Below, piece by piece: positions 1 through 8,374 of a stretch of DNA of 64,000 nt. The stretch's first letter is position 1; each line of letters begins with the position of its first letter. The DNA is taken from NCBI GenBank assembly GCA_963717125.1, contig CAVQVG010000015.1:372001-436000 (forward strand). Reading direction: 5' to 3'. Below the pieces are notes generated by a model. The model was not told where the DNA came from. It was given only the letters and a program-made list of their open reading frames with translations, and ran no database searches. Made by a program: the position numbers and the translations under genes. Source of the DNA: RYN-230 sp963717125. Its GTDB lineage: Bacteria; Actinomycetota; Actinomycetes; Streptosporangiales; Streptosporangiaceae.

Positions 1-1
1 G

Positions 2-127
2 CAGGTAATCCTGCTGACGGCACTCAGCCGTGACCTGACCGACGCTGAGCTAGACGGCCTGCTGGCGGAAGCCCGCACGCTGGCCGATCAGCTCATCAAT
101 CGCCAGCACCCATCAGGAGACGCATGA
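2..127 (+). CDS. C-terminal end of an unidentified protein (5' end outside window)
   Basis: A frame is open from the left edge to a TGA at 125-127 and gives 41 residues rich in Leu, Ala, Asp and Glu, ending in QLINRQHPSGDA. The predicted peptide looks helical and could be the last helix of a small regulator, but nothing in it identifies a family. It points towards the convergent anti-sigma gene, whose stop lies about 55 bases downstream. An alternative is that the frame is open by chance, which is common in GC-rich DNA, though its composition is protein-like. Confidence 0.45.
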   Translation, partial: QVILLTALSRDLTDAELDGLLAEARTLADQLINRQHPSGDA

Positions 128-180
128 GCCAGTGCTATGGCTGGTTGACGAGCCGGGGCGCCGGGTCGCGAGCGCCGGGC

Positions 181-1689
181 TCAGCCAGAGTGGGGCAGGT
201 TCGAGAGCACGGCCCACGACGATGTGTCACCGCTGCCGTCGTTGGCCAGCGCGATGCATCCGGCCGCGACCGGGCAGCTGAAGTAGACCACGTTGCCCTG
301 CGTCACGTTCGACGCCGTCAGGGGCGTCGATGTCCAGGTCAGCCCATGATCGCGGGTCGCCTGGAGCAGGTTCCCGGCCACCATGAAGCAGTCGCTGCCG
401 GTGGCGCAGCTCACCGCGGACAGGCCCGGGCCCCGGCTGCCCGGGACCGTCTGGACCCGGATGCCGGCGCGGCCGCTGGCGGCGGCGTGCATCCAGGCCA
501 GGTAGCCGTCGTTGGAGCCGACCACGCAGTTGCGTCCGTTGCCGCAGGACACCGTGTACTGCTCCATGGACACGATCGAGGCGGCAGCGGACATGGTCCA
601 GGTCCGCCCGCCGTCGGTGGACGTCACGGCGGCCACCTGCGGATTGTCGGCACCGCCGGCGATTATCGCGGTGATGCACGCTCCGGCCGGATCGCATCGC
701 AGACCGCCGATGACATCAGCGGCGTTGATCGCGGGCGAGCTGGCCGAGGTCCAGGAAGCGCCGCCGTCGTCGGAGTAAGCGAACGTCGGGCGGTTACCGC
801 TAGGGAAGAACGCGGCGACGCAATGCTGCGTGGTCGGGCAGGAAACGGCGGAAACCAGGCCGGACGGGTTGGCTGGCGTGCTTACCGGCACGACCTGGAA
901 GTGCGCGAAACCGTCGTCCGTTTCCAGGATGTCCGTTCCCCACGGCAGGAAGCACCTCAGCGACTGCGGGCAGGACACGGCCGCCTGGCTGTCGAACTGG
1001 CCATTGGTGGGCGGCAGCGGCGCACTCGACGTCCAGGTGGCTCCGCCGTTACTGGTGCGCGCGATGTCGCCGTTGTTGCCGCCGAGTGATCCGAGGGTGT
1101 AGCAGACCGAGTTGGTTATGCAGGTCAGGAAGTTGTCGTTGCTGTTGGCTGCGCCGATGGCGCTCAGGGCCCCGGCCTGGCTCACGATCCGCATGGCTGT
1201 CAGCCACGTCGGCGGCGCGGCCGAGGGCTTCGTCGTCGGCGGTGTCGCCCGGACGCTCTTCGGTCCCGACGGGGCAGGCGCGGACAGGTGCCGGGCGGAG
1301 TGCGGTGCCCCGGTGAGCTGGACGACGCCCGCCACCGCCAGCGCGACGGCCGCGGCCACGCCCGCCGCGAGCCAGCGTCGCCGGCCTGACCGCATCGGCC
1401 GCGGGTTGGCCAGCCGGCCTGGGCTTGCCGCGGCACCGGCCACCGGGTCGGGCACCGCAGCCTGCTGCCCGGCGGCCGCGGCGACGCTCATCGCGATCCG
1501 GTCGCCGGCCTCGTCGGCGGGCCAGTCGATCTCGCCCAGCCGGGCGAGTTCCACGAGGAGAGCCTCGTCCGGGCCGAGCCGGCCCGGTGCCGGATCCCAG
1601 GCGGTGCCGGCGGCCCGGCGGCGGGCGGCGACCCGGTCGATCAGCAGATCGACGCGCAGGTCGGCGCGGTTGCTATCCATGTCGGTCAT
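181..1689 (-). CDS. membrane-anchored anti-sigma-like protein with extracytoplasmic BNR-type beta-propeller
   Basis: 502 residues. The first ~100 are cytoplasmic and acidic/Arg-rich, one membrane helix lies at about 106-126, and a Pro/Ser/Thr linker leads to a large outer domain. That domain has several Asp-box-like repeats (NGGATW, DDGGASW, TDGGRTW, DHGLTW) and many paired cysteines, typical of sialidase/BNR beta-propellers. The gene starts 2 bases after the stop of the ECF sigma gene, so the pair is almost certainly co-transcribed and the protein is inferred to hold and release that sigma factor in response to an outside signal. No classical zinc anti-sigma motif (HxxxCxxC) is visible, so sigma binding is inferred from position. 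The start ATG is at 1689; another ATG three codons later is possible. Confidence 0.75.
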   Translation of the reverse strand: MTDMDSNRADLRVDLLIDRVAARRRAAGTAWDPAPGRLGPDEALLVELARLGEIDWPADEAGDRIAMSVAAAAGQQAAVPDPVAGAAASPGRLANPRPMRSGRRRWLAAGVAAAVALAVAGVVQLTGAPHSARHLSAPAPSGPKSVRATPPTTKPSAAPPTWLTAMRIVSQAGALSAIGAANSNDNFLTCITNSVCYTLGSLGGNNGDIARTSNGGATWTSSAPLPPTNGQFDSQAAVSCPQSLRCFLPWGTDILETDDGFAHFQVVPVSTPANPSGLVSAVSCPTTQHCVAAFFPSGNRPTFAYSDDGGASWTSASSPAINAADVIGGLRCDPAGACITAIIAGGADNPQVAAVTSTDGGRTWTMSAAASIVSMEQYTVSCGNGRNCVVGSNDGYLAWMHAAASGRAGIRVQTVPGSRGPGLSAVSCATGSDCFMVAGNLLQATRDHGLTWTSTPLTASNVTQGNVVYFSCPVAAGCIALANDGSGDTSSWAVLSNLPHSG

Positions 1690-1691
1690 GG

Positions 1692-2315
1692 TCAGTCCCT
1701 CCCGAGATCGGTGATCATCGCGCCGAGCTGCTCGTCCAGGGCGGCGCGCAGTGCGGCGAGCGCTCGCGCGCTGAGCTGGCGCACGGCCGCCGGGCTGCGA
1801 TTGGTCAGGGCGCCCACTTCGGCGGAGCTCCGGCCCTCCAGGATGCGGAGCCTGAGCACCGCCCGCTGGTCGGGTCCGAGCCGGTCGAGGGCGCGCAGCA
1901 GGGCGGCGCGCCGGTCACTCTGCACGGCCAGGACATCCGGGCCCGGCTCCGGGGCCGGGCGGTCGGGGAGGTCACCGACCGGCACGACGCGCATAGGTCC
2001 CGCCCGCCAGCGGTCACGGGCCAGGTTGGCCGCGATCCGCAGCAGGTAAGCCTGGTACGGCGCGCCCCGGTCGGCATACTGCGGCAAGGCTCGCAGGGCG
2101 CGCAGGAACACCTCCTGCGTCAGGTCCTCGGCTTCGGCCGGGTCTTTGGTGTACCTGGCGAACGACCGGTAGACCGGGCGCCACGTGCGCTGGCACAACG
2201 TCTCGAGCGCGCGCTGATCACCGGACCTGGCCCGCGACAGGAGCGTCGAATCATCGAGACGATGATCGGAATCGGCCAGCTCCCGGCCGTTCCCCGCGCT
2301 GAACCTGTAGTCCAA
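1692..2315 (-). CDS. ECF-type RNA polymerase sigma factor
   Basis: 207 residues, a normal size for an ECF sigma. Region 2 carries DLTQEVFLRALRAL, the core-binding and -10 recognition helix, at about residues 63-77. Region 4 (about 140-195) carries LRILEGRSSAEVGALTNRS followed by a helix-turn-helix for -35 binding. The listed start is TTG at 2315, chosen because GGAG lies about 10 bases upstream; the ATG just upstream is in another frame. It is followed by the anti-sigma-like gene with a 2-base gap. The region between it and the divergent protease gene (2316-2536) must hold both promoters. Target genes are unknown. Confidence 0.9.
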   Translation of the reverse strand: MDYRFSAGNGRELADSDHRLDDSTLLSRARSGDQRALETLCQRTWRPVYRSFARYTKDPAEAEDLTQEVFLRALRALPQYADRGAPYQAYLLRIAANLARDRWRAGPMRVVPVGDLPDRPAPEPGPDVLAVQSDRRAALLRALDRLGPDQRAVLRLRILEGRSSAEVGALTNRSPAAVRQLSARALAALRAALDEQLGAMITDLGRD

Positions 2316-2536
2316 GGCGCTTCATCTCCGTTCCGCAGCTCAGGTAGCCAACGCCCCGCCTGACGCCTAAGGAAACGAGCCCGCGCCAGATCTGTGACGA
2401 AACCGGCGCGGCACCTTCCCTTCGGCCGGAAGCCACCTGAGTCCCGATCCCGACCGTCACACATCGGCGTCGCACTCGTTACCTCGTAGCGGGAACACAT
2501 CCGGATATTCGTCACCGCAGCACTAGGGAGCGTTTT

Positions 2537-4396
2537 GTGAATCTGAACGCGTGGACGCGCAGCGCCCTGGCCGCGCCGTGTGCCGCGGCCGTCGCGGCGA
2601 CCGTCGCGGCGACCGCGATGGCAGCGGCGGCGCCCGGGGCCCGCGCCGTGCCCGCCCCGGCCGCGCGGTCGGCCCCGGCGACCGCGCGTCCGGCTGCGAT
2701 CGCGAAGCTGGCGGCTGTCGCTCCGGCCGGGGCGGGCGTGCCGGTGGGCAGCCAACCGCGTTCGTTGCACTTGGCTCGGGGAGTGCGGCAAGTCTGTGGC
2801 GCGCCGGAACCCGGCCAGGCGCAGTGCCTGGCGCTCTTGCGTACCGGTGTGCATGGTGGCGCTGGTCCTGACCTGAGCGTTCCCGAGATCTACGGCCCTG
2901 CCGACCTGGAAAGCGCATACAGGCTGACATTTGCATCTGCCGCCCGCGGGATCGGCGAGACCGTCGCGGTCGTGGACGCGTACGACGACCCGCACGCCGC
3001 CCGCGACTTGGCTGTCTACCGCGCTGCCTGGGACTTGCCGGCCTGTGACAGCGCCACCGGGGCGGGTTGTGTCACCGTCGTCGACGAACGCGGTGCCAGC
3101 CATCCGCTGCCGGCAGTTGACCCGACCGGTAGCTGGGAGGTTGAAGAGTCGCTAGACATGGACATGGTGTCGGCGATCTGCCCGAACTGCCACATCCTCC
3201 TGGTCGAGGCCAGCTCGGCTGAGCTCACCGATGTCGGCGAGGCCGAGGACACCGCGGTGCGGCTCGGCGCGAAGTTCGTTTCGGACAGCTGGGGCTTCCC
3301 CAGCGACGTAGCCGCCAACCACTACTTCAATCACCCGGGCGTGGCCATCACCGCCGCCGCTGGTGATAGCGGGATCGGGACTTACTCTCCCGCCTCGACG
3401 CAATTCGTCACCTCGGTCGGCGGCACCACGCTGGTGCCCGCCAAGGGCACGGCGCGGGGGTGGCGAGAGACGGTGTGGAGCGCGCAGCCCGGTTTGCCGG
3501 ACGGGGCGACGTCGTCGGGCTGCGGCTTCGACCCGCACGCCGACGCCAAGCCGGCCTGGCAGGCCATTGACGGTAACGCCGCGCACGGCTGCCTGAACCG
3601 CACCGATAACGACGTCGCTGCGGTCGCCGACCCGAACACGCCGGTCTGGTCCTACGACAGCTACCCCTACGCCGGAAGGCCGCCGGGCTGGAGCCCGGTC
3701 GGCGGCACCAGCGTGGCATCGCCGATCATCGCGTCGGTCTACGCACTGGCCGGCCCGCCCAGACCCGGCACCTACCCGGCCTCCTACCTGTACCAGCCAG
3801 GTCATGCGGCGGAGCTGTTCAAGGTCACCAAGGGACGTGACGGGTACTGCGCGCCCGCGTACCTGTGCGATGCCGCCGATGACTACCCCGGAACCAGCTA
3901 CAACGGGCCTGGCTGGGGGACGCCGGATGGCACCGCGGCATTCACTGACACCGCGACGGGCCATACGATCACGGTCATCGACCCTGGCACGCAGGATTAC
4001 GGGGTCGGAGCGAAGCTGAGAGTCCCGGTCAGCGCGGTCGATTCAGCCCCGGGACAGACGCTGGCTTTCTCCGCCGCCGGACTGCCCTCTGGCGTGCACA
4101 TCAACGAGGAAGCCGGCATCATCTCTGGCCTGGCTGCCCGGCCGCGCCGGGACCAGCGTGGTCACCGTCACGGCGACAGACTCATCCGGCGCCAGCACGT
4201 GCCTGAACGACCCGCACAACAGCGACCAGCGCGGGCAGGCGGACGCCAGGCCATGCAACGGCAGTGCAGCGCAAAAGTGGGCGGTGTTCTCGGATGCGGC
4301 TGCCGGGGGCGCCCAGCACAACCGTCTTTGCCTGGGGATGACAGTGGAAGTCGACGGGGCGCCGGCCGTGATCAACGGAAGCCCGGCCGAGCTTGA
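2537..4396 (+). CDS. secreted sedolisin-like (S53) serine protease, frame broken near its 3' end
   Basis: GTG start. An Ala-rich export signal (about residues 8-32) is followed by a short pro-region and the sedolisin catalytic domain from about residue 115. The catalytic Glu203 and Asp207 lie in EESLD, the oxyanion Asp277 in GDSG and the nucleophile Ser392 in GGTSVASP. This is the Glu/Asp/Ser set of acid-acting S53 peptidases. After it comes an Ig-like putative domain (LPSGVHINEEAGIISGL). At about 4130-4137 the reading frame turns into Arg/Pro-rich nonsense up to the stop at 4396, while the proper continuation (PGRAGTSVVTVTATD) appears in the +1 frame and runs to 4571. One extra base between 4130 and 4137 explains this. 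The catalytic domain itself is complete, so a shortened active protease is possible. Confidence 0.85.
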   Translation: MNLNAWTRSALAAPCAAAVAATVAATAMAAAAPGARAVPAPAARSAPATARPAAIAKLAAVAPAGAGVPVGSQPRSLHLARGVRQVCGAPEPGQAQCLALLRTGVHGGAGPDLSVPEIYGPADLESAYRLTFASAARGIGETVAVVDAYDDPHAARDLAVYRAAWDLPACDSATGAGCVTVVDERGASHPLPAVDPTGSWEVEESLDMDMVSAICPNCHILLVEASSAELTDVGEAEDTAVRLGAKFVSDSWGFPSDVAANHYFNHPGVAITAAAGDSGIGTYSPASTQFVTSVGGTTLVPAKGTARGWRETVWSAQPGLPDGATSSGCGFDPHADAKPAWQAIDGNAAHGCLNRTDNDVAAVADPNTPVWSYDSYPYAGRPPGWSPVGGTSVASPIIASVYALAGPPRPGTYPASYLYQPGHAAELFKVTKGRDGYCAPAYLCDAADDYPGTSYNGPGWGTPDGTAAFTDTATGHTITVIDPGTQDYGVGAKLRVPVSAVDSAPGQTLAFSAAGLPSGVHINEEAGIISGLAARPRRDQRGHRHGDRLIRRQHVPERPAQQRPARAGGRQAMQRQCSAKVGGVLGCGCRGRPAQPSLPGDDSGSRRGAGRDQRKPGRA

Positions 4397-4571
4397 GAGC
4401 TGCGATCTCACCGGCCAGTACGAGGGGTACTTCGACTGGTTCCCGCTTCCGGACGGCATGGTGCAGAATTTCGACAGCCTGCTGTGCCTGGACAACCCCG
4501 GCCGCGGTTCCGCCAAGCTCGTCGCAGAGCCGTGTTACGGAACGGCGGGCGAGATATGGGCCGAGGGTTAA
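4137..4571 (+). pseudogene. out-of-frame 3' part of the sedolisin gene: end of Ig-like domain plus lectin-like domain
   Basis: This frame (144 residues) continues the Ig-like domain with PGRAGTSVVTVTATDSSGAS. It then gives a Cys-rich region with CLNDPHNS, AAQKWAVF, RLCLGM, LLCLDN and AGEIWAEG, which resembles a ricin-type beta-trefoil carbohydrate-binding domain (paired Cys and QxW-like positions). It has no ribosome binding site of its own and joins the upstream frame by a single-base shift. Either the gene is broken, or the break is a sequence error and the true protein is about 677 residues with a C-terminal lectin domain. Confidence 0.75.
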
Positions 4572-4589
4572 TACCGTGACAACCCCCAC

Positions 4590-4618
4590 TTGACATGACA
4601 ACCTCTAGTTGTCATACT
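4590..4618 (+). promoter_or_regulatory. promoter of the small HTH gene, probably leaderless
   Basis: TTGACA at 4590-4595 matches the -35 consensus perfectly. After exactly 17 bases comes CATACT (4613-4618), a 4/6 match to the -10 box. The ATG at 4625 lies only 6 bases beyond the -10 box, where transcription would start, so the mRNA is predicted to begin at or next to the start codon. No Shine-Dalgarno sequence is present. Confidence 0.75.
4596..4614. promoter_or_regulatory. operator: perfect inverted repeat inside the promoter spacer
   Basis: TGACAAC (4596-4602) and GTTGTCA (4608-4614) form a perfect 7-bp inverted repeat around CTCTA. It fills the space between the -35 and -10 boxes. A third half-site TGACAAC lies at 4577-4583, exactly 19 bp upstream of the first, on about the same face of the helix. 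A protein bound here would block RNA polymerase. The HTH protein encoded immediately downstream is the obvious candidate, so autoregulation is inferred. Confidence 0.7.
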
Positions 4619-4624
4619 GGCTGC

Positions 4625-4846
4625 ATGGCAGACAAGAAGGCTGACATCTCGGCCCACCAGGAGACGTTCCGGCGCGTCAGGGAGGTCCGCGACGAGGCCC
4701 TCCGGCACGCGCGCCTGGCGCACCAGCTGCACGCCGAGCGCCGCGACCTCCTGCGCTCCCTTATCGGGGAAGGCTTCTCCCAGGCCGAGATCGCCCGGGA
4801 ACTGGGAGTCACCCGCCAGGCCATACAGAAAATGCTCGCCGGCTAG
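4625..4846 (+). CDS. small helix-turn-helix DNA-binding protein
   Basis: 73 residues from ATG 4625 (MADKKADI...). A charged helical N-terminal half (about 8-45, possibly a coiled coil for dimerisation) is followed by an HTH at about 50-71 with EGFSQAEIARELGVTRQAIQ, the pattern of sigma-like/Xre-type recognition helices. An in-frame ATG at 4595 would place the start inside the -35 box and is rejected. The 19-bp operator within its own promoter suggests that it represses itself. The stop TAG lies in a GCTAGC. The target set beyond itself is unknown. Confidence 0.8.
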   Translation: MADKKADISAHQETFRRVREVRDEALRHARLAHQLHAERRDLLRSLIGEGFSQAEIARELGVTRQAIQKMLAG

Positions 4847-5011
4847 CCAGCCGTACCCCTGGCATCGCCGCAGCGGCTATTTCCCCTTTCCGGGGACAGC
4901 GCCTCCCGCGATTCATGCGCGCCAAAGCGCGCCTTACGCGCAAGCATGACACGCTCCCCGCCGCACCGCACCGGGCTGAACTCATCTCAGAAAATAAAGG
5001 AGGCAGGGACA

Positions 5012-5725
5012 GTGAAGAGCACCCAAAGATCTCCTGCCGCATGCATCAGACAGGCTCCCGCGTGGCGTCTCATGTCCGGCGGGATATGCTGGATCGCCAC
5101 GCTCGAATTCTTCGCGGCGCAGGCTATCGCGCAGGCGGCCTGGAAGGGCTCTGACTACAGCCTGGCCGGCAACGCGATCAGCGACCTCGGGGTAACGGCC
5201 TGCGGGAGGATCACTATCGCCGGGCAGCCCGGCTACTACTGCTCCCCCCTGCATATCCTGATGAACGCATCTTTCGCGGCAACGGGCATCCTCATGCTGC
5301 TCGGACTGTATCTGACACTGCCGATTTGGCCGCACCGCCGCCTGACCCGCTGGGGAATCGCCCTGTTCACCCTGGCGGGAATCGGCAAGATCCTCGTGGG
5401 GCTCGCACCAGGCAACATCAACTACGGGCTGCACTCCCTGGGCGGCCTCGGCATTATCTTCGCGAACATCGGAATGATACTCCTTGGGCTGGCGATGTCC
5501 GGGACGAACGGCCGTTGGATACCCCGGCTGTCAGTATCACTGGGAATTCTCGGGCTTATCGGCGAGGTCTTCTTTATCGCCCACCGGGCTCTGGGCGGCG
5601 CTGGCGCGGCGGAAAGGATCGCTGATTACCCGGTATTCGCGTGGATGATCGTACTCGGCATCTGCTGCGTGCGCTGGCGGCCGGGTAGCACGCTGGCGGG
5701 AGCTTGCCGAGTGCATGCCAGCTAG
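5012..5725 (+). CDS. DUF998-family membrane protein
   Basis: 237 residues from GTG 5012, chosen because a strong AAAGGAGG lies at 4996-5003, 8 bases upstream; an in-frame ATG at 4946 has no such site. The protein has about six hydrophobic membrane segments and matches the DUF998 pattern: a first helix, a loop with SDLGVTACG and CSPLHILMNASF, then regularly spaced helices with NIGMILLGLAM. Function is not established for the family. The gene is monocistronic here and its stop codon TAG lies within GCTAGC at 5721-5726. Confidence 0.8.
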   Translation: MKSTQRSPAACIRQAPAWRLMSGGICWIATLEFFAAQAIAQAAWKGSDYSLAGNAISDLGVTACGRITIAGQPGYYCSPLHILMNASFAATGILMLLGLYLTLPIWPHRRLTRWGIALFTLAGIGKILVGLAPGNINYGLHSLGGLGIIFANIGMILLGLAMSGTNGRWIPRLSVSLGILGLIGEVFFIAHRALGGAGAAERIADYPVFAWMIVLGICCVRWRPGSTLAGACRVHAS

Positions 5726-5750
5726 CCAGGATCCGGCGGGTGACGCTAGC
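5719..5750. repeat. intergenic repeat, copy A (CCAGCTAGC..AGGATCCGGCGG type)
   Basis: CCAGCTAGCCAGGATCCGG at 5719 onwards, followed by a second GCTAGC at 5745-5750. It matches the segment at 7313-7345 with a one-base gap and a few changes. The two copies flank the KdpD-like kinase and FCD genes. Confidence 0.55.
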
Positions 5751-5840
5751 CGGGGGGATACGTGGGCGGTGGCATCCATGACCGCGACGAGCAGGCGCGA
5801 AATCCTGAGCTAAATCACCGGGACCGGCAAAGGAAGAGAC

Positions 5841-6800
5841 ATGGCAGTGTGCCTCCGGGGGGAGTTCGTCACCGCCGCCGCCAGGTCGGGCCAACCGCTT
5901 CGGCGCACGCTGGCCGGATATGCCCTCGCTGCGACCCTGGTGCCGTTGCTCATGCTCCTGCTCACGGTGCTCCGCGGCCGGCTGAGCCCGGCCATCGATG
6001 CGCTGGCCCTCCTGATCGCGGTGATCGCGGTCGCGCTGGCCAGCACCGCCGCACGCTGCGCCCGGCAGGCCGCGACGGCGAACGCCGAGGCCGAGGCGTT
6101 CCGGCCGATCGCGGAGGCCGACCGGGCACGGACAACACTGCTCGCAGCGGTGAGTCACGACCTGCGCACTCCGCTGGCGGCGGCGAAAGCAGCCGTCAGC
6201 TGCCTGCGCTCCAGTGCGCTTCGGCTGACCACAGAAGATCATAATGAGCTTCTGGCCACCGCCGATGAGTCCCTGGACGTGCTCGCCCAGCTCGCCGCCA
6301 GCCTGCTCGACGTGAGCCGACTGCAGGCCGGGGCGGTGCCGGTGTTTCCCCGCCCGGCCGATCTCGGGGAGATCATCACACGCTCACTGGAGAGCATCGG
6401 GCCCCCGGCCCGGGCGGTCATGGCAGGGATTCCAGCTGGCCTGCCCCAGGTCACGGCCGACCCGGCGATCATGGAACGGGTCATCGCGAACGTGACCGCC
6501 AACGCGCTGCGCTATTCCCCGGCCGGATCGCCGCCGCTGCTGACGGCCAGCGCCCGTGGCGACTGGGTGGAAGTGCGCGTCATCGATCACGGGCCGGGCG
6601 TGCCCGAGGCCGACAGGAGCCGGATGTTCGCACCCTTCCAGCGGCTTGGCGACACTGGCACCACTACCGGCGTCGGGCTCGGGCTCACGGTGTCCCGCGG
6701 TCTGACCGAGGCGATGCGCGGCACGCTGGAACCGGGGGAAACTCCCGGTGGCGGCCTGACCATGACCATTTCGGTGCCCGCCGCACCCGCTGATCACTGA
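5841..6800 (+). CDS. orphan KdpD-like sensor histidine kinase lacking the KdpD sensor and Usp regions
   Basis: 319 residues; GGAAGAG lies just upstream of the ATG. Two membrane helices (about 25-44 and 52-72) are followed by a HisKA domain with the phospho-accepting His106 in AAVSHDLRTPLAAAK, the form typical of KdpD. The HATPase has its N box (NVTANALRYSPAG), G1 (DHGPGVP) and G2 (GVGLGLTVSRGL). Full KdpD is about 850-900 residues with KdpD/Usp and four helices in front; these are missing. No KdpE-type regulator or kdp genes are adjacent, so the partner is unknown. The kinase core looks intact. Confidence 0.85.
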   Translation: MAVCLRGEFVTAAARSGQPLRRTLAGYALAATLVPLLMLLLTVLRGRLSPAIDALALLIAVIAVALASTAARCARQAATANAEAEAFRPIAEADRARTTLLAAVSHDLRTPLAAAKAAVSCLRSSALRLTTEDHNELLATADESLDVLAQLAASLLDVSRLQAGAVPVFPRPADLGEIITRSLESIGPPARAVMAGIPAGLPQVTADPAIMERVIANVTANALRYSPAGSPPLLTASARGDWVEVRVIDHGPGVPEADRSRMFAPFQRLGDTGTTTGVGLGLTVSRGLTEAMRGTLEPGETPGGGLTMTISVPAAPADH

Positions 6801-6820
6801 TACCAGTGCGGCTGGCGCGG

Positions 6821-7270
6821 CTAACTGGCCCGGGTGATCCTGGCGGAACTTGCTCCGCATGCCAGCCGGCCCATGTAGTGCAGGCCCTTGAGGTGTTGCT
6901 CCATCTCCTGGGCCGCGCCGTCGGCGTCCCAGGCTCTCAACTGGCGCAGCAGCCTGCGGCGCGAGCTCAAGATGATGCCGTCGGCCGCCGGGCCGACCGT
7001 CAGGACCAGGCCGTGCAGCCGCCCCGCGGCCGAGCTCACCAGCCGCGCCAGGTCGCCGTCACCGGCCAAGTCACCCAGCACGTTGAACAGCTCGGCGTGA
7101 GCGGTGGCCTTGCGCTCCCAGTCAGGCCTGGCCGGCAGGCCGGACGCCTGCTCCACGCTGGCGTGCAGGGCGGCTAAATACTGCGGGGTCATCTGTCTGC
7201 AGGCGATGCGCGTGAGGGCTGACAGCACTGAGATCACCGCGTCGTCTGTCATGGCCCTACCGTCGCGCAC
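6821..7270 (-). CDS. FCD-domain protein, probably a remnant of a GntR-family regulator without its DNA-binding domain
   Basis: 149 residues, all helical, with the FCD-like pattern HAELFNVLGDLAGDGDLARL and QLRAWDADGAAQEMEQHL. In GntR/FadR regulators this domain binds the ligand and is preceded by a ~70-residue winged helix, which is absent here. The same frame stays open upstream to a TAG within GCTAGC (7315-7320), adding only LVWELAVCRDDTLSVVRDG. The start may be GTG 7270 or ATG 7252; neither has a clear ribosome binding site. The family assignment is moderate. It lies convergent to the KdpD-like kinase, with 20 bases between them. Confidence 0.55.
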   Translation of the reverse strand: MRDGRAMTDDAVISVLSALTRIACRQMTPQYLAALHASVEQASGLPARPDWERKATAHAELFNVLGDLAGDGDLARLVSSAAGRLHGLVLTVGPAADGIILSSRRRLLRQLRAWDADGAAQEMEQHLKGLHYMGRLACGASSARITRAS

Positions 7271-7312
7271 TACGGACAGCGTGTCATCCCGGCAGACGGC
7301 CAGCTCCCATAC

Positions 7313-7345
7313 CAGCTAGCAGGTATCCGGCGGATCGGGTTAGCG
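7313..7345. repeat. intergenic repeat, copy B (CCAGCTAGC..AGGTATCCGGCGG type)
   Basis: Second copy of the sequence at 5719-5750: CCAGCTAGCAGGTATCCGG then CGGATCGGGTTAGC. It lies upstream of the FCD gene and of the dehydrogenase gene, in the 179-base region between these divergent genes, which must also hold their promoters. Confidence 0.55.
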
Positions 7346-7449
7346 GCGATGTGCGGCGCAGGCCCCGCCGCCATGATGGAGGTGACGACCCGGATGCCCG
7401 CCGACGGGACGGCGGCCGGGAGCAGGAAATCAAGTGGAAAGGAGCTGTT

Positions 7450-8352
7450 ATGGCAGGGGTGAATGGCAGTAATGCCCGCACAGTGGTGGCGGTGCTCGGC
7501 GCTGGCATCATGGGGTCCGCGATGACCCGGAACCTCGCGGCCGCGGGCCTGGACACGCGGGTGTGGGACAGGTCACCTGCCGCGACCGCTGCCCTGGCCG
7601 ACGCGGGCGCGGTCGCCGCGACATCGGCGCAGGACGCAGTACGGGACGCGGACGTGGTGATCACGATGCTGCCCACCGCCGCGGCCGTGGAGTCGGTCAT
7701 CTTCGACGCAGACGTGGCCGCCGCGTTCGCCGAGGGAAGCGTGTGGGCGCAAATGGGCACGATCGGCGTCGAGGCGACCCTGGGCTTCAGGGATCGGCTG
7801 GCCGCGGCCCGCCCCGGCGTGATGTTCGTCGACGCCCCGGTCTCGGGCAGCAAGGGCCCGGCTGAACAGGGCCAGCTGCTCATCCTGGCCTCCGGCCCCG
7901 AAACCGCGGCCGACGCGCTGCGCCCGGTCTTCGACGCCATCGGCCGCAAGACCGTATGGCTGGGTCAGGCCGGCCAGGGCAGCATCGTCAAGCTGGTCGT
8001 CAACGCCTACCTGTCCATCCTTATCGAAGGCGTCGCCGAGACGATGGAACTCGCCGACCGCCTTGGCATCAGCCACCAGCAGCTCGCCGACGTCATCGAG
8101 GGCGGCCCGTTGGATGCCCCCCTGGCCGGCGCCAAGCTTCACAAGATAGACCGCGGCGACTACGCCCCGGAGTTCCCGCTGGAATGGGCGCTCAAAGACG
8201 TCGACCTCGCGATCAGCGCCGCAGGCGGCCAGCCGCCGCCACTTCTGGCCGCGCTGTCTGGCCAGTGGCACGCGGCCGTGGCCGCCGGGCACGGCCGCCA
8301 GGACATCAGCGCCGCCCGCCTCGCCCTACCCACCCCAAACGAGGCGAACTAG
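7450..8352 (+). CDS. NAD(P)-dependent 3-hydroxyisobutyrate-dehydrogenase-family oxidoreductase
   Basis: 300 residues from ATG 7450, selected because GGAAAGGAG at 7436-7444 is well placed; longer starts lack one. An N-terminal Rossmann fold has GAGIMG (about 17-22). The substrate loop DAPVSGSKGPAEQG and the catalytic-lysine region GQGSIVKLVVNAYL are the signatures of beta-hydroxyacid dehydrogenases (tartronate semialdehyde reductase, HIBADH, GLYR1/imine-reductase-like members). The substrate cannot be named. The gene stands alone and ends convergent to hyuB, with a strong hairpin between them. Confidence 0.9.
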   Translation: MAGVNGSNARTVVAVLGAGIMGSAMTRNLAAAGLDTRVWDRSPAATAALADAGAVAATSAQDAVRDADVVITMLPTAAAVESVIFDADVAAAFAEGSVWAQMGTIGVEATLGFRDRLAAARPGVMFVDAPVSGSKGPAEQGQLLILASGPETAADALRPVFDAIGRKTVWLGQAGQGSIVKLVVNAYLSILIEGVAETMELADRLGISHQQLADVIEGGPLDAPLAGAKLHKIDRGDYAPEFPLEWALKDVDLAISAAGGQPPPLLAALSGQWHAAVAAGHGRQDISAARLALPTPNEAN

Positions 8353-8374
8353 CACCGCTGCGCTGGTCGCCGCC

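Noticed and set aside
4595..4846. Longer form of the HTH gene beginning at ATG 4595
   Set aside because: That ATG lies in the -35 box of the only good promoter and adds unrelated residues.
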